Positions 10,391 through 21,840 of a stretch of DNA of 64,000 nt are shown here, one piece after another; position 1 is the first letter of the stretch, and each line of letters starts with the position of its first letter. Below the pieces are notes generated by a model. The model did no database searches. It was not told the origin of the DNA and saw only the letters and a list, made by a program, of their open reading frames with translations. The DNA lies in NCBI RefSeq assembly GCF_025345615.1, contig NZ_JAODWD010000003.1, positions 959,640 to 1,023,639 on the forward strand, read 5' to 3'. Origin of the DNA: Mycobacterium deserti (GTDB taxonomy: Bacteria > Actinomycetota > Actinomycetes > Mycobacteriales > Mycobacteriaceae). A program made the translations under genes and the position numbers.

Positions 10391-11118
10391 TCGGGGTCGT
10401 CGTCGAGCTGGCGGATGGCGGTGACGCCATCGATGCCGGCGATCACCGTTGGCGCGGTGAGGACGGCTCGACCCGCCAGGGTCAGCAGAACACCCGAGAC
10501 GCCGGAGCCGGCGTGCTCACCGGGCGCGTCAACGGCCAGATCGGTGAGCTGCCACTGCCGTCGGTCACACGCCTGCAGAAGCCGACTCATCACGCCGCGG
10601 CCTTCTTCGTAGGTGACGTGCATGGTGACCGACCCACTGAGCCGTGACGCCAACCACTTCGCCAGCGGCATGAACCCGACGACGATGATGAAGTGCATCG
10701 CGGTCACCGTGACGGCGAGCAGGAGCAGGCCAGAGCCAGCGGCCATCCCGATGGCGGCCGATTCCCATACGGCAGCTGCTGTGGTCAGCCCGTGCACGGA
10801 ACCGCGGCGGAAGATAATGATTCCGGCGCCGAGAAACCCGATGCCCGAGACGATTTGGGCCGCGACGCGAGACGGGTCGACAACGACGAGACCGTCCTGC
10901 AGTACGTCGGTGAAGCCGTACTTGCTGACCAGGAGTATCAGCGCAGCCGCCGTTCCGACAATGGTCTGGGTGCGCAGCCCCGCGCTCTTGCCCTGGATTT
11001 CCCGCTCGAGTCCGATCAGTGCCGTCAGCCCGAAGGCGACGAACAGCTCAACGAGTTGACGGGTGCCTTGCCCAGGCCCGCCGAAGAACGGCGGGTCGGC
11101 GGCCAGCCAGACGACCAT
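10387..11118 (-). CDS. MgtC/SapB family membrane protein
   Basis: 243 residues. The N-terminal 140 residues hold four to five membrane segments with the MgtC signature (ALIGLEREIQGKSAGLRT, residues about 34-51; GIGFLGAGIIIF; GLTTAAAVW). The soluble C-terminal part (about 165-243) resembles the ACT-like domain found in the longer MgtC proteins. Family members support survival in low magnesium and in macrophages, in Salmonella by affecting the F-type ATPase; that role is only inferred here. ATG 11118 is the first start. It is convergent with the MFS gene. Confidence 0.88.
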   Translation of the reverse strand: MVVWLAADPPFFGGPGQGTRQLVELFVAFGLTALIGLEREIQGKSAGLRTQTIVGTAAALILLVSKYGFTDVLQDGLVVVDPSRVAAQIVSGIGFLGAGIIIFRRGSVHGLTTAAAVWESAAIGMAAGSGLLLLAVTVTAMHFIIVVGFMPLAKWLASRLSGSVTMHVTYEEGRGVMSRLLQACDRRQWQLTDLAVDAPGEHAGSGVSGVLLTLAGRAVLTAPTVIAGIDGVTAIRQLDDDPD

Positions 11119-11221
11119 GGCAACAAATTATCCCGGGACGACACGACGATGACTTTCGCCGCGCCGCGTGGTCCATACCTACGAGGCCATAATCCCGATC
11201 GAGTACGAGGAGTGACACCCA

Positions 11222-11980
11222 ATGACCACGACTCTAGGCGCGTACCCCCCGGTCGCCACGCGCGACGACTGGCTGGCGGCCCGCAAGAAACTGCTTGCCC
11301 GCGAACGGGAAGCCACGCATCTGAAAGACGCCGTGAACGCCGAGCGGCGCCGGCTGCCGATGGTGAAGGTGGAGAAGGACTACGTCTTCGAGGGGCCGGG
11401 CGGCGAGCTGCGGTTGATCGACATGTTCGAAGGTCGACCGCAGCTCTACATCCACCACTTCATGTGGGTCGACTCGACCGACGAGGGTTGCCCGAGCTGC
11501 ACGATGGCAGCCGATCTCTGCTTCACAGAAAGGGACCGTGCGCTGTTGCACGCCAAGGGTGTGACGTTCGCTGCCGTCTCGCGAGCGCCGTACGCCAGCA
11601 TCGCGCGCTACAAAGGCAAGCATCCGGCGTGGACGTTCCCGTGGTACTCGTCGCGCGACAACGACTTCACCTACGACTACCACGTGACGTTGGATCCTCA
11701 GCGCGCGCCGGTCGAGTACAACTACATGACACTCGAGGAGTTGCATGCGGCCGGATTCGCCGACGACGTTCTGCGCGGTGACTGGCCGGGCGCCAGCGTC
11801 TTCGTACGACGCGGTGACGAGGTGTTCCACACCTATTCGACCTATGCACGCGGCCTCGACCACTCGTCGCCGGGATATCCATTTCTGGACCTGACGCCGT
11901 TCGGCCGTCAGGAGCCGTGGGAGGACTCACCGGCGGGATGGCCGCAGGGCAGCGATGCCGTCGGCGTACCGATGGAGTAG
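11222..11980 (+). CDS. DUF899 thioredoxin-like protein
   Basis: 252 residues of the DUF899 family, with a thioredoxin-like fold. The CxxC pair CPSC (residues about 90-93) sits in DEGCPSCTMAADL, and family motifs ARKKLLAREREATHLKD, FHTYSTYARG and DLTPFGRQE are all present. Function in the family is unproven, and a redox role is inferred from the CxxC. ATG 11222 has GAGGAG about 10 bases upstream. The gene stands alone between MgtC (divergent) and tRNA-Cys. Confidence 0.85.
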   Translation: MTTTLGAYPPVATRDDWLAARKKLLAREREATHLKDAVNAERRRLPMVKVEKDYVFEGPGGELRLIDMFEGRPQLYIHHFMWVDSTDEGCPSCTMAADLCFTERDRALLHAKGVTFAAVSRAPYASIARYKGKHPAWTFPWYSSRDNDFTYDYHVTLDPQRAPVEYNYMTLEELHAAGFADDVLRGDWPGASVFVRRGDEVFHTYSTYARGLDHSSPGYPFLDLTPFGRQEPWEDSPAGWPQGSDAVGVPME

Positions 11981-12049
11981 CGAGACCAGCGATCACGACG
12001 ATTCGAAGGCTGGACCGGTGTCGGCCCCTGCGGCATAGTCGGCCGTGTC

Positions 12050-12120
12050 GCGGGTGTGGCTGAATGGCTAGGCACCGGCCTGCAAAGCCGTCTACGCGGG
12101 TTCGATTCCCGCCACTCGCT
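12050..12120 (+). tRNA. tRNA-Cys (GCA)
   Basis: A 71-base cloverleaf. The acceptor stem GCGGGTG (12050-12056) pairs with CACTCGC (12113-12119) with one G-U wobble, and the discriminator is U. The anticodon loop CTGCAAA carries GCA (12082-12084), which reads cysteine codons. The T arm is GCGGG-TTCGATT-CCCGC. CCA is not encoded. The outermost anticodon-stem pair (12075/12091) reads C-U, a mismatch. The 268 bases between this gene and the next CDS show no convincing gene. Confidence 0.93.
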
Positions 12121-12388
12121 CGCTTTTCGTGGCGACTGGGGCGTCGTGCCTTTGCGCGACTGGACCACTGGGGCGACGGCGATGTCGGTTCGCAAATCGC
12201 GATACGCCGATTACGCTGCAAGGCAAAGCTATTCAGCGCATCTGGGCGCAATCGAGCGCGACGTTTGCCGGGCTGCACGGCGGCACGCCGACGATGGCGC
12301 TCCTCGAATCAACCTTGCGCTCGGAGATAAGATCTACTCGGGTCGGATGATTGAAATTGCTGCATTAGTAGGGGTTTTCATCGTGAAC

Positions 12389-12661
12389 ATGAAGAAGATC
12401 GGCGAAGCGGCGATCGTCGGCGCGTTAGCCGTGACGGCACTGGGCGTGGGCGCGGGTGTTGCCAATGCAGATGAGGCGATCGCCAGTTCTGCGGGTAACG
12501 CGTGGGCAATCGACCGCCCGGACTGGGACGACGACTGGCGCGGCCCGAAGTGGGACGACCGGCGTTGGGACGGTCCGCGGTACTGGAACGGGCCGCAGTA
12601 CGGCAACTGCGCGTGGGTGCCGCCCGCGGTGTCGATGTGGGTCCCGCCGGCCGTCTGCTAG
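12389..12661 (+). CDS. Small Trp-rich secreted protein
   Basis: 90 residues. MKKIGEAAIVGALAVTALG..GVANA is a clear Sec signal peptide with cleavage likely after residue 27. The mature peptide of about 63 residues has eight tryptophans, many Asp/Arg/Pro, two cysteines (74 and 90) and a tandem C-terminal repeat WVPPAV (76-81 and 84-89). I know of no characterised homologue. GTG 12383 is an alternative start two codons earlier. The stop TAG interleaves with the convergent UdgX stop (CTAG, 12658-12661). Confidence 0.7.
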   Translation: MKKIGEAAIVGALAVTALGVGAGVANADEAIASSAGNAWAIDRPDWDDDWRGPKWDDRRWDGPRYWNGPQYGNCAWVPPAVSMWVPPAVC

Positions 12662-13311
12662 CGGCTCACCAGGCCCGCGGCGAAGCGTAAATCCGCGACC
12701 AGCCCGTCGAACGCCTTCTCTCGATCCTCCGGCGGACCGCGGAGAACCGACGACGGGTGGACGGTGACCGCGACCGCGGGATCGACGTCGAGGTCGGTGA
12801 AGTCGGACGGGATTCGGAGCGCCTCGCCGCGGTGGGCGGTGAGCCGGAATGTGCCGCCCATCAGAGCCTGTGCCGCGGTCGCGCCCATCAACACCACGAC
12901 ATCCGGTCGCACGGAGTCCAATTCGGACAACAGCCACGGCCTGCAGGCCACGACCTCGGTACGGCCGGGCGTCTTGTGGATGCGGCGCGTTCCGCGCTCG
13001 GGCAGGGTGAACTTGAAGTGCTTCACCGCGTTGGTGACGTAGGCGCGGCTGCGGTCGATTTCCGCGGCGGCGAGTGCCTTGTCGAGCAGCTTGCCCGCAG
13101 GGCCTACGAATGGCTTTCCGGCCTTGTCCTCCTGATCGCCGGGTTGCTCACCCACGAGCATGATGTCGGCCTTCGGTGTGCCCTCGCCGAACACGGTCTG
13201 GGTCGCGTTGAGGTACAGGTCGCAGCCCTTGCAGGACTGCGCGGCGTCCGCCAACGCGGCGAGATCTGCTGTGTCGGGGACGTGCTCCGCGGCGCTGCTT
13301 TTCGCGGCCAT
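12658..13311 (-). CDS. udgX: UdgX-type uracil-DNA glycosylase
   Basis: 217 residues. It has the family-4 glycosylase layout with iron-sulphur cysteines (CKGC, 27-30, and Cys123) and motif A GEQPGDQED (54-62). It also carries the extra loop RRIHKTPG (109-116) that defines UdgX. In Mycobacterium smegmatis UdgX the histidine of this RRIH loop becomes covalently attached to the abasic site after uracil removal; the matching residue here is His112. Motif B region HPSSVLRGP lies near the C-terminus. It should therefore act as a uracil-DNA trapping glycosylase. ATG 13311 fits the family start. Single gene, divergent from the stress protein. Confidence 0.9.
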   Translation of the reverse strand: MAAKSSAAEHVPDTADLAALADAAQSCKGCDLYLNATQTVFGEGTPKADIMLVGEQPGDQEDKAGKPFVGPAGKLLDKALAAAEIDRSRAYVTNAVKHFKFTLPERGTRRIHKTPGRTEVVACRPWLLSELDSVRPDVVVLMGATAAQALMGGTFRLTAHRGEALRIPSDFTDLDVDPAVAVTVHPSSVLRGPPEDREKAFDGLVADLRFAAGLVSR

Positions 13312-13608
13312 GACGAGCGAGTACCCGCCTCAGCCGCGCTCACGCATCGGGCGTTTAATTGACGTCCTTTGAATTTCACCGCGGGCCCGCTGAACGGTGA
13401 CGCGGCATACCTTCTGCGCCAACGATTTTGTCGCCGGATCGCCGCGCCGCCACAATCCGGAATTCGTCGTGCGCCGCCCGGTGTAGGCGAGGTCACGTAC
13501 TGCGGGTCCAGGTGACGTTGCCTGTAGAAGTCCACGAAATAGCAGGCAAATGGGGTCTGACGGGTTACTGTCTCGGGTGGTGTTGAAAAAGACTCTGGGA
13601 GGATATGA
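13312..13608. other. Intergenic region, udgX / universal stress protein
   Basis: 297 bases between divergent starts. TCACCG (13376-13381) and CGGTGA (13395-13400) form an inverted pair around CGGGCCCG; the significance is unknown. A purine-rich Shine-Dalgarno GGGAGG lies at 13597-13602 before the stress-protein ATG. No open frame here looks coding. Confidence 0.5.
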
Positions 13609-14052
13609 ATGAGTGCCTACAAGACCGTCTTGGTTGGCACGGACGGATCGGATTCATCGCTGCGCGCGGTGGAAAAGGCTGGTCATATCGCCGGAGAGGA
13701 CGCCACGCTGATCGTTGCGACGGCCTACTTCCCCCAGTCCGAAGACCAGCGAGCCGCTGACGTGCTCAAGGACGAGGGCTACAAGATGGCCGGCAACGCC
13801 CCCATTTACGCGATCCTTCGCGAGGCCAGGGATCGCGCGCACCAGGCGGGTGCCAAGAACGTGGAGGAGAAGGCGATCGTCGGGGCGCCGGTCGACGCGC
13901 TTGTGGAACTGGCCGAGGAAGTCAAGGCCGACCTTCTGGTGGTCGGAAACGTCGGGCTGTCCACCATCGCAGGGCGCCTGCTCGGTTCGGTGCCGGCGAA
14001 TGTGGCGCGGCGGTCCAAGTCCGATGTGCTGATCGTGCACACCACGCCGTAA
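13609..14052 (+). CDS. Universal stress protein, Rv1636 type
   Basis: 147 residues, one UspA domain. The N-terminal VLVGTDGSDSS and the C-terminal [20 protein letters not shown] hold the nucleotide-binding Asp and the G-x2-G-x9-G(S) motif. It closely matches M. tuberculosis Rv1636 (TB15.3), which is reported to bind cyclic AMP better than ATP, so a cAMP-buffering role is plausible. An adenylyl cyclase gene lies at 39.8 kb in this window. Start ATG 13609 follows GGGAGGATATGA. Its last 131 bases are overlapped on the other strand by the Lnt-like gene. Confidence 0.93.
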   Translation: MSAYKTVLVGTDGSDSSLRAVEKAGHIAGEDATLIVATAYFPQSEDQRAADVLKDEGYKMAGNAPIYAILREARDRAHQAGAKNVEEKAIVGAPVDALVELAEEVKADLLVVGNVGLSTIAGRLLGSVPANVARRSKSDVLIVHTTP

Positions 14053-15457
14053 AGCTCAGCACCGCCGCCAGGACCACCCAGTCGCCGAGGCGCTGATAGA
14101 CGGTTGCTTGCGACCCCAACGGGATGTCGACGATCATCACGCCGCGCTGCGCGGCGGGCAGCCACCCGAGTTCGCGTCCGCGCGCGTCGAAAGCCGAACT
14201 GACGCCGGATATCCCGGCATGTACCACCGGGCGGCCGACTTCGACCGCGTGCACCGCTGTCATGCCGGCCAATTGCGGCTGCGCCCAACTGCCCTGGTAC
14301 GACGACGTCGCACTCTGGTAGGCCAGCAGGGCGGCGCCGCGGTCCACGACGCGGCGAGGGAGGTCCGAGAACGTCGCCTCGAAGCTGATCAGGGGTCCCA
14401 CGGCCCCCGCGTCGGTGTCCAGCACGACCGGTCCGTCACCACGACGGCGGTCCTCGCCGGCGGCCGGAGTGTGCCGGGTGACCCAGCCGAGCAGCCTCCG
14501 CAACGGCACATATTCGCCGAACGGCACCAACCGGCTCTTCGCATACGCGCCGCGCGCACCGTTCTCACCGATGAGCACCGACGACTTGTAGATACCGCCG
14601 TCAGCGGCCCGCGCGTCGACGTTGACCAGTAAGTCGGCGCCGACCCGTCGTCGCAGGGCCACCAGGTCGGTCATCACGTCCGGCCGGGTGGCCAGGTCGA
14701 CGCCCACGCTGCTCTCGCCCCAAACCACCAGGTCGACCCGGTTGCCGGTCAACCCGGCAGTGAGCGCCTCGCCGGCGGCTTGACGAGCGGTCGCGTCGAC
14801 GATGTCACCCGGTTGCACCAGCGCGACCCGCACGGTCGGGCCGGCCGACGGCGCTGGCCCGATCCAGTACCAGAGCGGACCGATCGCGGCCAGCACGACG
14901 GGTAGCGCGATCGCCAGCGCCGAGCGCAGCAGAAGGGCGCCGACGACGGCGGTGTTGACTGCGACGACCAGGAAACTGACCAACCACACCCCGCCGATCG
15001 ACGCCGGCGACAGCGTCGCCGACTGGTTCCACTGCGACGCACCGAGCAGCGCCCACGGCCCGCCGAGGCGGTGCCACGACCGCACGGTTTCGGCGATCAC
15101 CCAGGCCGACGGAAGGACCAGCACCGCGACCGATACCCGGGCCGGCGTGAGGTTCCCGGCAAGCAACCGCTGCGCCGCCCAACCCCACGGCAGCCAGAGC
15201 ACCCCGACCGCGAACGCGAACACGACCAGCAGCGGACCCGCGCTCGGCCACAGCCAGTATTGGGTGACCAGGACGAAACCGGCCATCCCGGCCCACGCCC
15301 GGACCGCACCCTGCGCACCGGTCGGCGCGGCGCGGACCACGAACAACAGCGGGACGAGCCCGGCCCACGCCAGCCACCACCACGATGGCGCGGGAAAGGC
15401 CAGCGCGGGCAGCGTGCCAGCAGCGGCTGCCGCCGCGACGCCCCGGAAGGAGATCAG
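13922..15457 (-). CDS. lnt: Apolipoprotein N-acyltransferase paralogue, catalytic Cys replaced by Ser
   Basis: 511 residues if started at CTG 15457, and 474 from TTG 15346. The N-terminal half has six to seven membrane segments and the C-terminal half is a nitrilase domain. Lnt transfers an acyl chain to the N-terminal cysteine of lipoproteins. Counting from CTG, Glu248 (VVWGESS) and Lys307 ([14 protein letters not shown]) of the triad are kept, but the nucleophile position is Ser358 (LISFEATF) instead of Cys. The conserved first segment [15 protein letters not shown] lies upstream of TTG, and the only start reaching it is CTG, overlapping the aldolase stop as CTGA. The last ~43 codons run antisense through the stress-protein gene. 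Confidence 0.8.
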   Translation of the reverse strand: MISFRGVAAAAAAGTLPALAFPAPSWWWLAWAGLVPLLFVVRAAPTGAQGAVRAWAGMAGFVLVTQYWLWPSAGPLLVVFAFAVGVLWLPWGWAAQRLLAGNLTPARVSVAVLVLPSAWVIAETVRSWHRLGGPWALLGASQWNQSATLSPASIGGVWLVSFLVVAVNTAVVGALLLRSALAIALPVVLAAIGPLWYWIGPAPSAGPTVRVALVQPGDIVDATARQAAGEALTAGLTGNRVDLVVWGESSVGVDLATRPDVMTDLVALRRRVGADLLVNVDARAADGGIYKSSVLIGENGARGAYAKSRLVPFGEYVPLRRLLGWVTRHTPAAGEDRRRGDGPVVLDTDAGAVGPLISFEATFSDLPRRVVDRGAALLAYQSATSSYQGSWAQPQLAGMTAVHAVEVGRPVVHAGISGVSSAFDARGRELGWLPAAQRGVMIVDIPLGSQATVYQRLGDWVVLAAVLSFTAWCARSAHRTWTAAPHSPAPNRAGALRWWTARRFRPPEGRP

Positions 15458-16338
15458 GTAGCCGACGCCTTGGCGATGCCGGCGATCGCCGCATCGAGGG
15501 TCGCGTTGAACTCCTCGTCGCTCTGCTGCGCGGTGAGACCCTCCGTCAGCGCACGGGAGAAGCTCGCGATCACGCCGTTGTTGCGCGAAAGCTTCTCGTT
15601 GGCGTCGTCGCGGCTGTAGCCGCCGGAAAGCGCGACCACACGCAGCACCTTCGGGTGATCGACGAGCTGCTTGTAGAGGTTGTCGGTGTCGGGCAGCGTC
15701 AGCTTGAGCATGACGACCTGGTCGTCCGGAAGGTTGTTGACGCCCTCGAGCAGTGCGTCGTTCAGCTGGTCTTCGGCCTCGGCCTTCTTGGGGCTCTTGA
15801 TGTCGACCTCGGGCTCGATGATCGGCACGAGGCCTTTGGCGAGCACCTGCTGCGCGATCTCGAACTGCTGCGCCACCACTGCGTCCAGGCCGGCGCCGGG
15901 CAACTTGATGACCGACCGCTCCTTGGTGCCGAAGATGCCCTTGGCGACCGCACGGTCCAACAGGTCATCGAGGCCGGGCATCGGCTTCATCACCTGCGCG
16001 CCGTCCTTCTCCTCGGCGAGGCCCTTGTCGATCTTCAGGAAGGGCACGACGTTCTTGACGTTCCACAGGTACTCGGCGGCTGGACGGCCGTCGAACTCAC
16101 GGTCCATGGTCATCTCGAAAAGGATCGCGCCGAGGATGCGGTCGCCGTCGAAGGCGGGGCTCGTCACGATGCGGGTGCGCATCTCGTGCACGAGATCGAA
16201 CATCTTGTCGTCGCCGGAGTACGCGTCCTCTTCGATGCCGTACAGCTTGAGCGCCTTAGGGGTGCTTCCACCGCTCTGATCGAGCGCCGCGATGAAGCCT
16301 GCGCCGCTCTTGGCCTTCTTTAACTGGTCCTCATTCAT
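15454..16338 (-). CDS. Class I fructose-bisphosphate aldolase
   Basis: 294 residues of the compact bacterial class I aldolase type (like staphylococcal FdaB). It splits fructose 1,6-bisphosphate into two triose phosphates through a Schiff base. The lysine in VVMLKLTLP is residue 212, the Schiff-base position of the staphylococcal enzyme. The phosphate-binding [11 protein letters not shown] and the N-terminal [13 protein letters not shown] are also present. It would complement the metal-dependent class II enzyme usual in mycobacteria. ATG 16338 follows GAGGAGACAGGG. It sits third in a leftward run and overlaps the Lnt-like gene by four bases. Confidence 0.92.
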   Translation of the reverse strand: MNEDQLKKAKSGAGFIAALDQSGGSTPKALKLYGIEEDAYSGDDKMFDLVHEMRTRIVTSPAFDGDRILGAILFEMTMDREFDGRPAAEYLWNVKNVVPFLKIDKGLAEEKDGAQVMKPMPGLDDLLDRAVAKGIFGTKERSVIKLPGAGLDAVVAQQFEIAQQVLAKGLVPIIEPEVDIKSPKKAEAEDQLNDALLEGVNNLPDDQVVMLKLTLPDTDNLYKQLVDHPKVLRVVALSGGYSRDDANEKLSRNNGVIASFSRALTEGLTAQQSDEEFNATLDAAIAGIAKASAT

Positions 16339-16426
16339 CCCTGTCTCCTCAACGACTTCCCGCGATCAGATTAGGACAGTGAAGTCATGGCGTTGCCCGT
16401 GCCCACTGCATATGTCACTGGAGAAC

Positions 16427-17296
16427 CTAGCGAAGTACTCGGGTGAACTGCCTGATCGGGTGGACGCCGTGCAAGTCGCGGTAGGACGGCGGCTGACGGT
16501 CCCCGTCGTCCTTGATGCCGTACTCGACCGCCAATTCCGCCCCGATCAGCGTCTGTCCGCTCTTGTCCATCAACCCGGGGTCGTTGAACAGCGCCCAGAT
16601 GAGGTGTCCGGTCAACTCCGGGGTCTCGGAGTTCGCCAGCAGGTGGTCGAACTTCTCCGGGGCGGCGGCGACGAGATTCTTGAATCGCTCGGTCAGAAGC
16701 ACGCCCATCCAGATTGACAGCGCCGCGATGCCGTGGTCCCTGAAGTCGACGGCCATGTCCGCGGCCATCTTGTCCATACCGGCCTTGTGCACGCCGTACG
16801 CCGGGCCGAAGACGTAATGCGCTGCGCCGGGTGCCGAGGTGAAGACGACGAGTCCGCGGCGTTGCGGAACCATCAGCGGAGCGGCGTGCACCGTCGCGAC
16901 GTATCCGCTGCGCAGACCGACGTCGAGCGTGTCGATGACGTTGACCGGCTTCTCCCAGAACGGCCTTCGAGCCATCACCTCGTCGCGGATGATCGCGGCG
17001 TTGTTCACCAGGATGTCGAGCCGGCCCTGTTCGCGCCCTACCCGTTCGAACAGCGCTTTGGTCTGGGCGTCGTCAGAGTGGTCGACGCGCACGGCGATGC
17101 CGGTGCCACCGGCCGATGTCACCAGCTCCGCGGTCTCGTGGATGGTGCCGCCCAGCGGCGACTCACCGGCGCTCTGCGTGCGGCCGGTGACGTACACCGT
17201 GCACCCGTGGCTGCCGAGGGCGTGCGCGATCCCGAGCCCCGCGCCGCGGCTGGCGCCCGTGACAACGGCGACCGGGGTGCCGGTGTCGTCTACCAA
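16427..17296 (-). CDS. Short-chain dehydrogenase/reductase
   Basis: 289 residues of classical SDR fold. The Rossmann motif is GASRGAGLG near the N-terminus, NNAAI follows beta-4, and the catalytic Tyr-x3-Lys is YGVHK (in GPAYGVHKAGMDKMA). It should be an NAD(P)-dependent oxidoreductase in the cytoplasm; the substrate is unknown. The start is taken as TTG 17296, which has a good Shine-Dalgarno GGAGAG seven bases upstream and overlaps the hydrolase stop by seven bases. GTG 17311 is an alternative. It lies downstream of the MBL hydrolase and upstream of the aldolase in the same direction. Confidence 0.85.
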   Translation of the reverse strand: MVDDTGTPVAVVTGASRGAGLGIAHALGSHGCTVYVTGRTQSAGESPLGGTIHETAELVTSAGGTGIAVRVDHSDDAQTKALFERVGREQGRLDILVNNAAIIRDEVMARRPFWEKPVNVIDTLDVGLRSGYVATVHAAPLMVPQRRGLVVFTSAPGAAHYVFGPAYGVHKAGMDKMAADMAVDFRDHGIAALSIWMGVLLTERFKNLVAAAPEKFDHLLANSETPELTGHLIWALFNDPGLMDKSGQTLIGAELAVEYGIKDDGDRQPPSYRDLHGVHPIRQFTRVLR

Positions 17297-17961
17297 CCGC
17301 GTTCTCTCCACTCGCTCAGATGCGGACGTTCGGCGCCCAGCGTCGTGTCGTCGCCGTGGCCCGGGTACACCGCCGTCGCGTCCCCGTAGACGTCGAACAC
17401 CCGGCTGGTCACGTCGTCGAGCAGCTTGTCGAAGTCGCCCTCTTCCCACGTCTTGCCGACGCCGCCGGGAAACAGGCAGTCGCCGGTGAACAGGTGGGTC
17501 GTGTCGTCCGCGCCGTCGAGCGCCAGCGCCACCGACCCGGGGGTGTGGCCCCGCAGGTGGATGACGTCCAACGACAGCTCGCCGATCTCGACGGTGTCGC
17601 CGTGGGCGAGCGTGCGGTCCGGTTTCACCGGCAACGGATCGCTATCCAACTGATGTGCGGCGGTCGGGACGCCGGTGGCCTTGGCCACCTGCTCCAACGC
17701 CAGCCAGTGGTCGGGGTGCTGGTGACTGGTGACGATCAACGACAGCGTGGGCGCGTACTTGTCGATCAGCTCGAGGAGGATCTCGGCGTCGTTGGCGGCG
17801 TCGATGAGTAGCGTCTGGCCGGTCTGGGAACACGTGACCAGGTAGGCGTTGTTGTCCATCGGGCCCACTGAAGCCTTGACGATCGACGCGCCGGGAAGGG
17901 TTCGCCGAGCTGCGTTTCCGGGTTCGACGTGGCCGGTGTAGTTGTCGTCGACGACGGTCAT
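17290..17961 (-). CDS. Metallo-beta-lactamase fold hydrolase
   Basis: 223 residues. The metal-binding motif SHQHPDHW matches the HxHxDH signature; further ligands are in HLRGHTPGSVAL, FTGDCLFPGG and YPGHGDDT, the layout of glyoxalase II-like hydrolases. It corresponds in place and likely function to Rv1637c. Glyoxalase II activity is a guess and other thioester hydrolysis is possible. ATG 17961 gives MTVVDDNYTGHVEPG; the frame stays open far upstream only because it runs antisense to uvrA. It diverges from uvrA with 87 bases between starts. Confidence 0.88.
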   Translation of the reverse strand: MTVVDDNYTGHVEPGNAARRTLPGASIVKASVGPMDNNAYLVTCSQTGQTLLIDAANDAEILLELIDKYAPTLSLIVTSHQHPDHWLALEQVAKATGVPTAAHQLDSDPLPVKPDRTLAHGDTVEIGELSLDVIHLRGHTPGSVALALDGADDTTHLFTGDCLFPGGVGKTWEEGDFDKLLDDVTSRVFDVYGDATAVYPGHGDDTTLGAERPHLSEWRERGW

Positions 17962-18004
17962 GGTCCTCACCGTATCGGGCTTGGCTGAGGCTTGTCGGTG
18001 GGTC

Positions 18005-18030
18005 GACATAGCATGGGCCTCAACTATGTC
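18005..18030. promoter_or_regulatory. Inverted repeat upstream of uvrA
   Basis: GACATAG (18005-18011) and CTATGTC (18024-18030) are perfect 7-base inverted arms separated by 12 bases, between the divergent MBL hydrolase and uvrA genes and just before the uvrA Shine-Dalgarno (GGAGGG, 18034-18039). It looks like an operator for a dimeric regulator, but does not match the mycobacterial LexA palindrome. Confidence 0.4.
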
Positions 18031-18048
18031 TTCGGAGGGAATTACCGG

Positions 18049-20954
<2,906 letters not shown>

Positions 20955-20958
<4 letters not shown>

Positions 20959-21815
20959 TAGCCGATCGACGGCAACCAGGCGCCCTGCGGCTCGTTGTAC
21001 AGGCCGAGCGTCATCAGCGTCGACTGCTGAACGATAGTGAGCCCTGCCTCGAAGCACCACGTCATGAGGGCGGTATTGCGCGACGGTACGAGGAAGCCGA
21101 GGCCCATGAAGGCGTCGGCGGAGTTGAGCAGAGCGATGAGGGCGTCGTTGGTGGTGCCGACGGCGTGTCCGGTATAGCCGAATCCGGTTGCATACCCGAC
21201 GATTTCGTTGTCGCGTTCTACCACCCGCGCGGTGCCGGCGTGGATCCAGTACAGCAGTTCGCCGTGCCGGTCGTGACCGTGGACCAGCCGGCAGATCCCG
21301 TCGCAGGCGTCGACATCGTCGGGCGTCGCGGCCCGCACCGTTGTGGCCGCCACCGACGCGGCCGGTGTCGAACCCGCAAATACCGACAGCGGCTCGCGCA
21401 CCGCGAAGCCGAGCTTGGCGTACAGCGACAATGACCGGTAGTTGTAGGCCGTCTGGACCAGCCGGACGCCGGCCACCCGACGCTTGTGCGACCGCCGCAG
21501 AAGGCCCTCCATCAGGGCACGGCCGGCCCCGGCGTCCGGAACAGCCGGGTCGACGCTGACGGGGCCGACGCCGACGATCGTGCCGCGCTCATCCTGCAGC
21601 GCACTGCCGACGATCCCGTCGTCCTGCTCGGCGACCAGGCCGAAGATTCCTGGGGTGCCCAACATCGATTTCATCTGGAAGTCGGTTGACTCCGGCGTGC
21701 CCGGTTCGACAGGGAACGCATGACGGCTGGCGAGGCACTCGAACGCGTCGAACATGATGCGTGCGCAAGTGGCCGCGTCACCTACGGTGGCCTGGCGAAG
21801 GTGAACATCCGTCAT
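20955..21815 (-). CDS. Tandem GNAT acetyltransferase
   Basis: 286 residues from ATG 21815. Residues 1-145 form a GNAT N-acetyltransferase domain with the acetyl-CoA loop [13 protein letters not shown] and the [14 protein letters not shown] strand-helix that marks motif B. Residues from about 150 ([15 protein letters not shown]) look like a second, more diverged GNAT unit ending in [11 protein letters not shown]. Such tandem proteins acetylate small molecules or protein amines; the substrate is unknown. It lies 25 bases downstream of the winged-helix gene and is probably cotranscribed with it. Twenty-six upstream in-frame codons were rejected as a start region. Confidence 0.85.
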
Positions 21816-21840
21816 CTGCCAATCGTGCGCCCGGCTCGAC

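Noticed and set aside
12056..12388. In-frame extension of the Trp-rich protein gene back into tRNA-Cys
   Set aside because: The first codons lie inside the tRNA; the signal peptide and likely start are at 12389.
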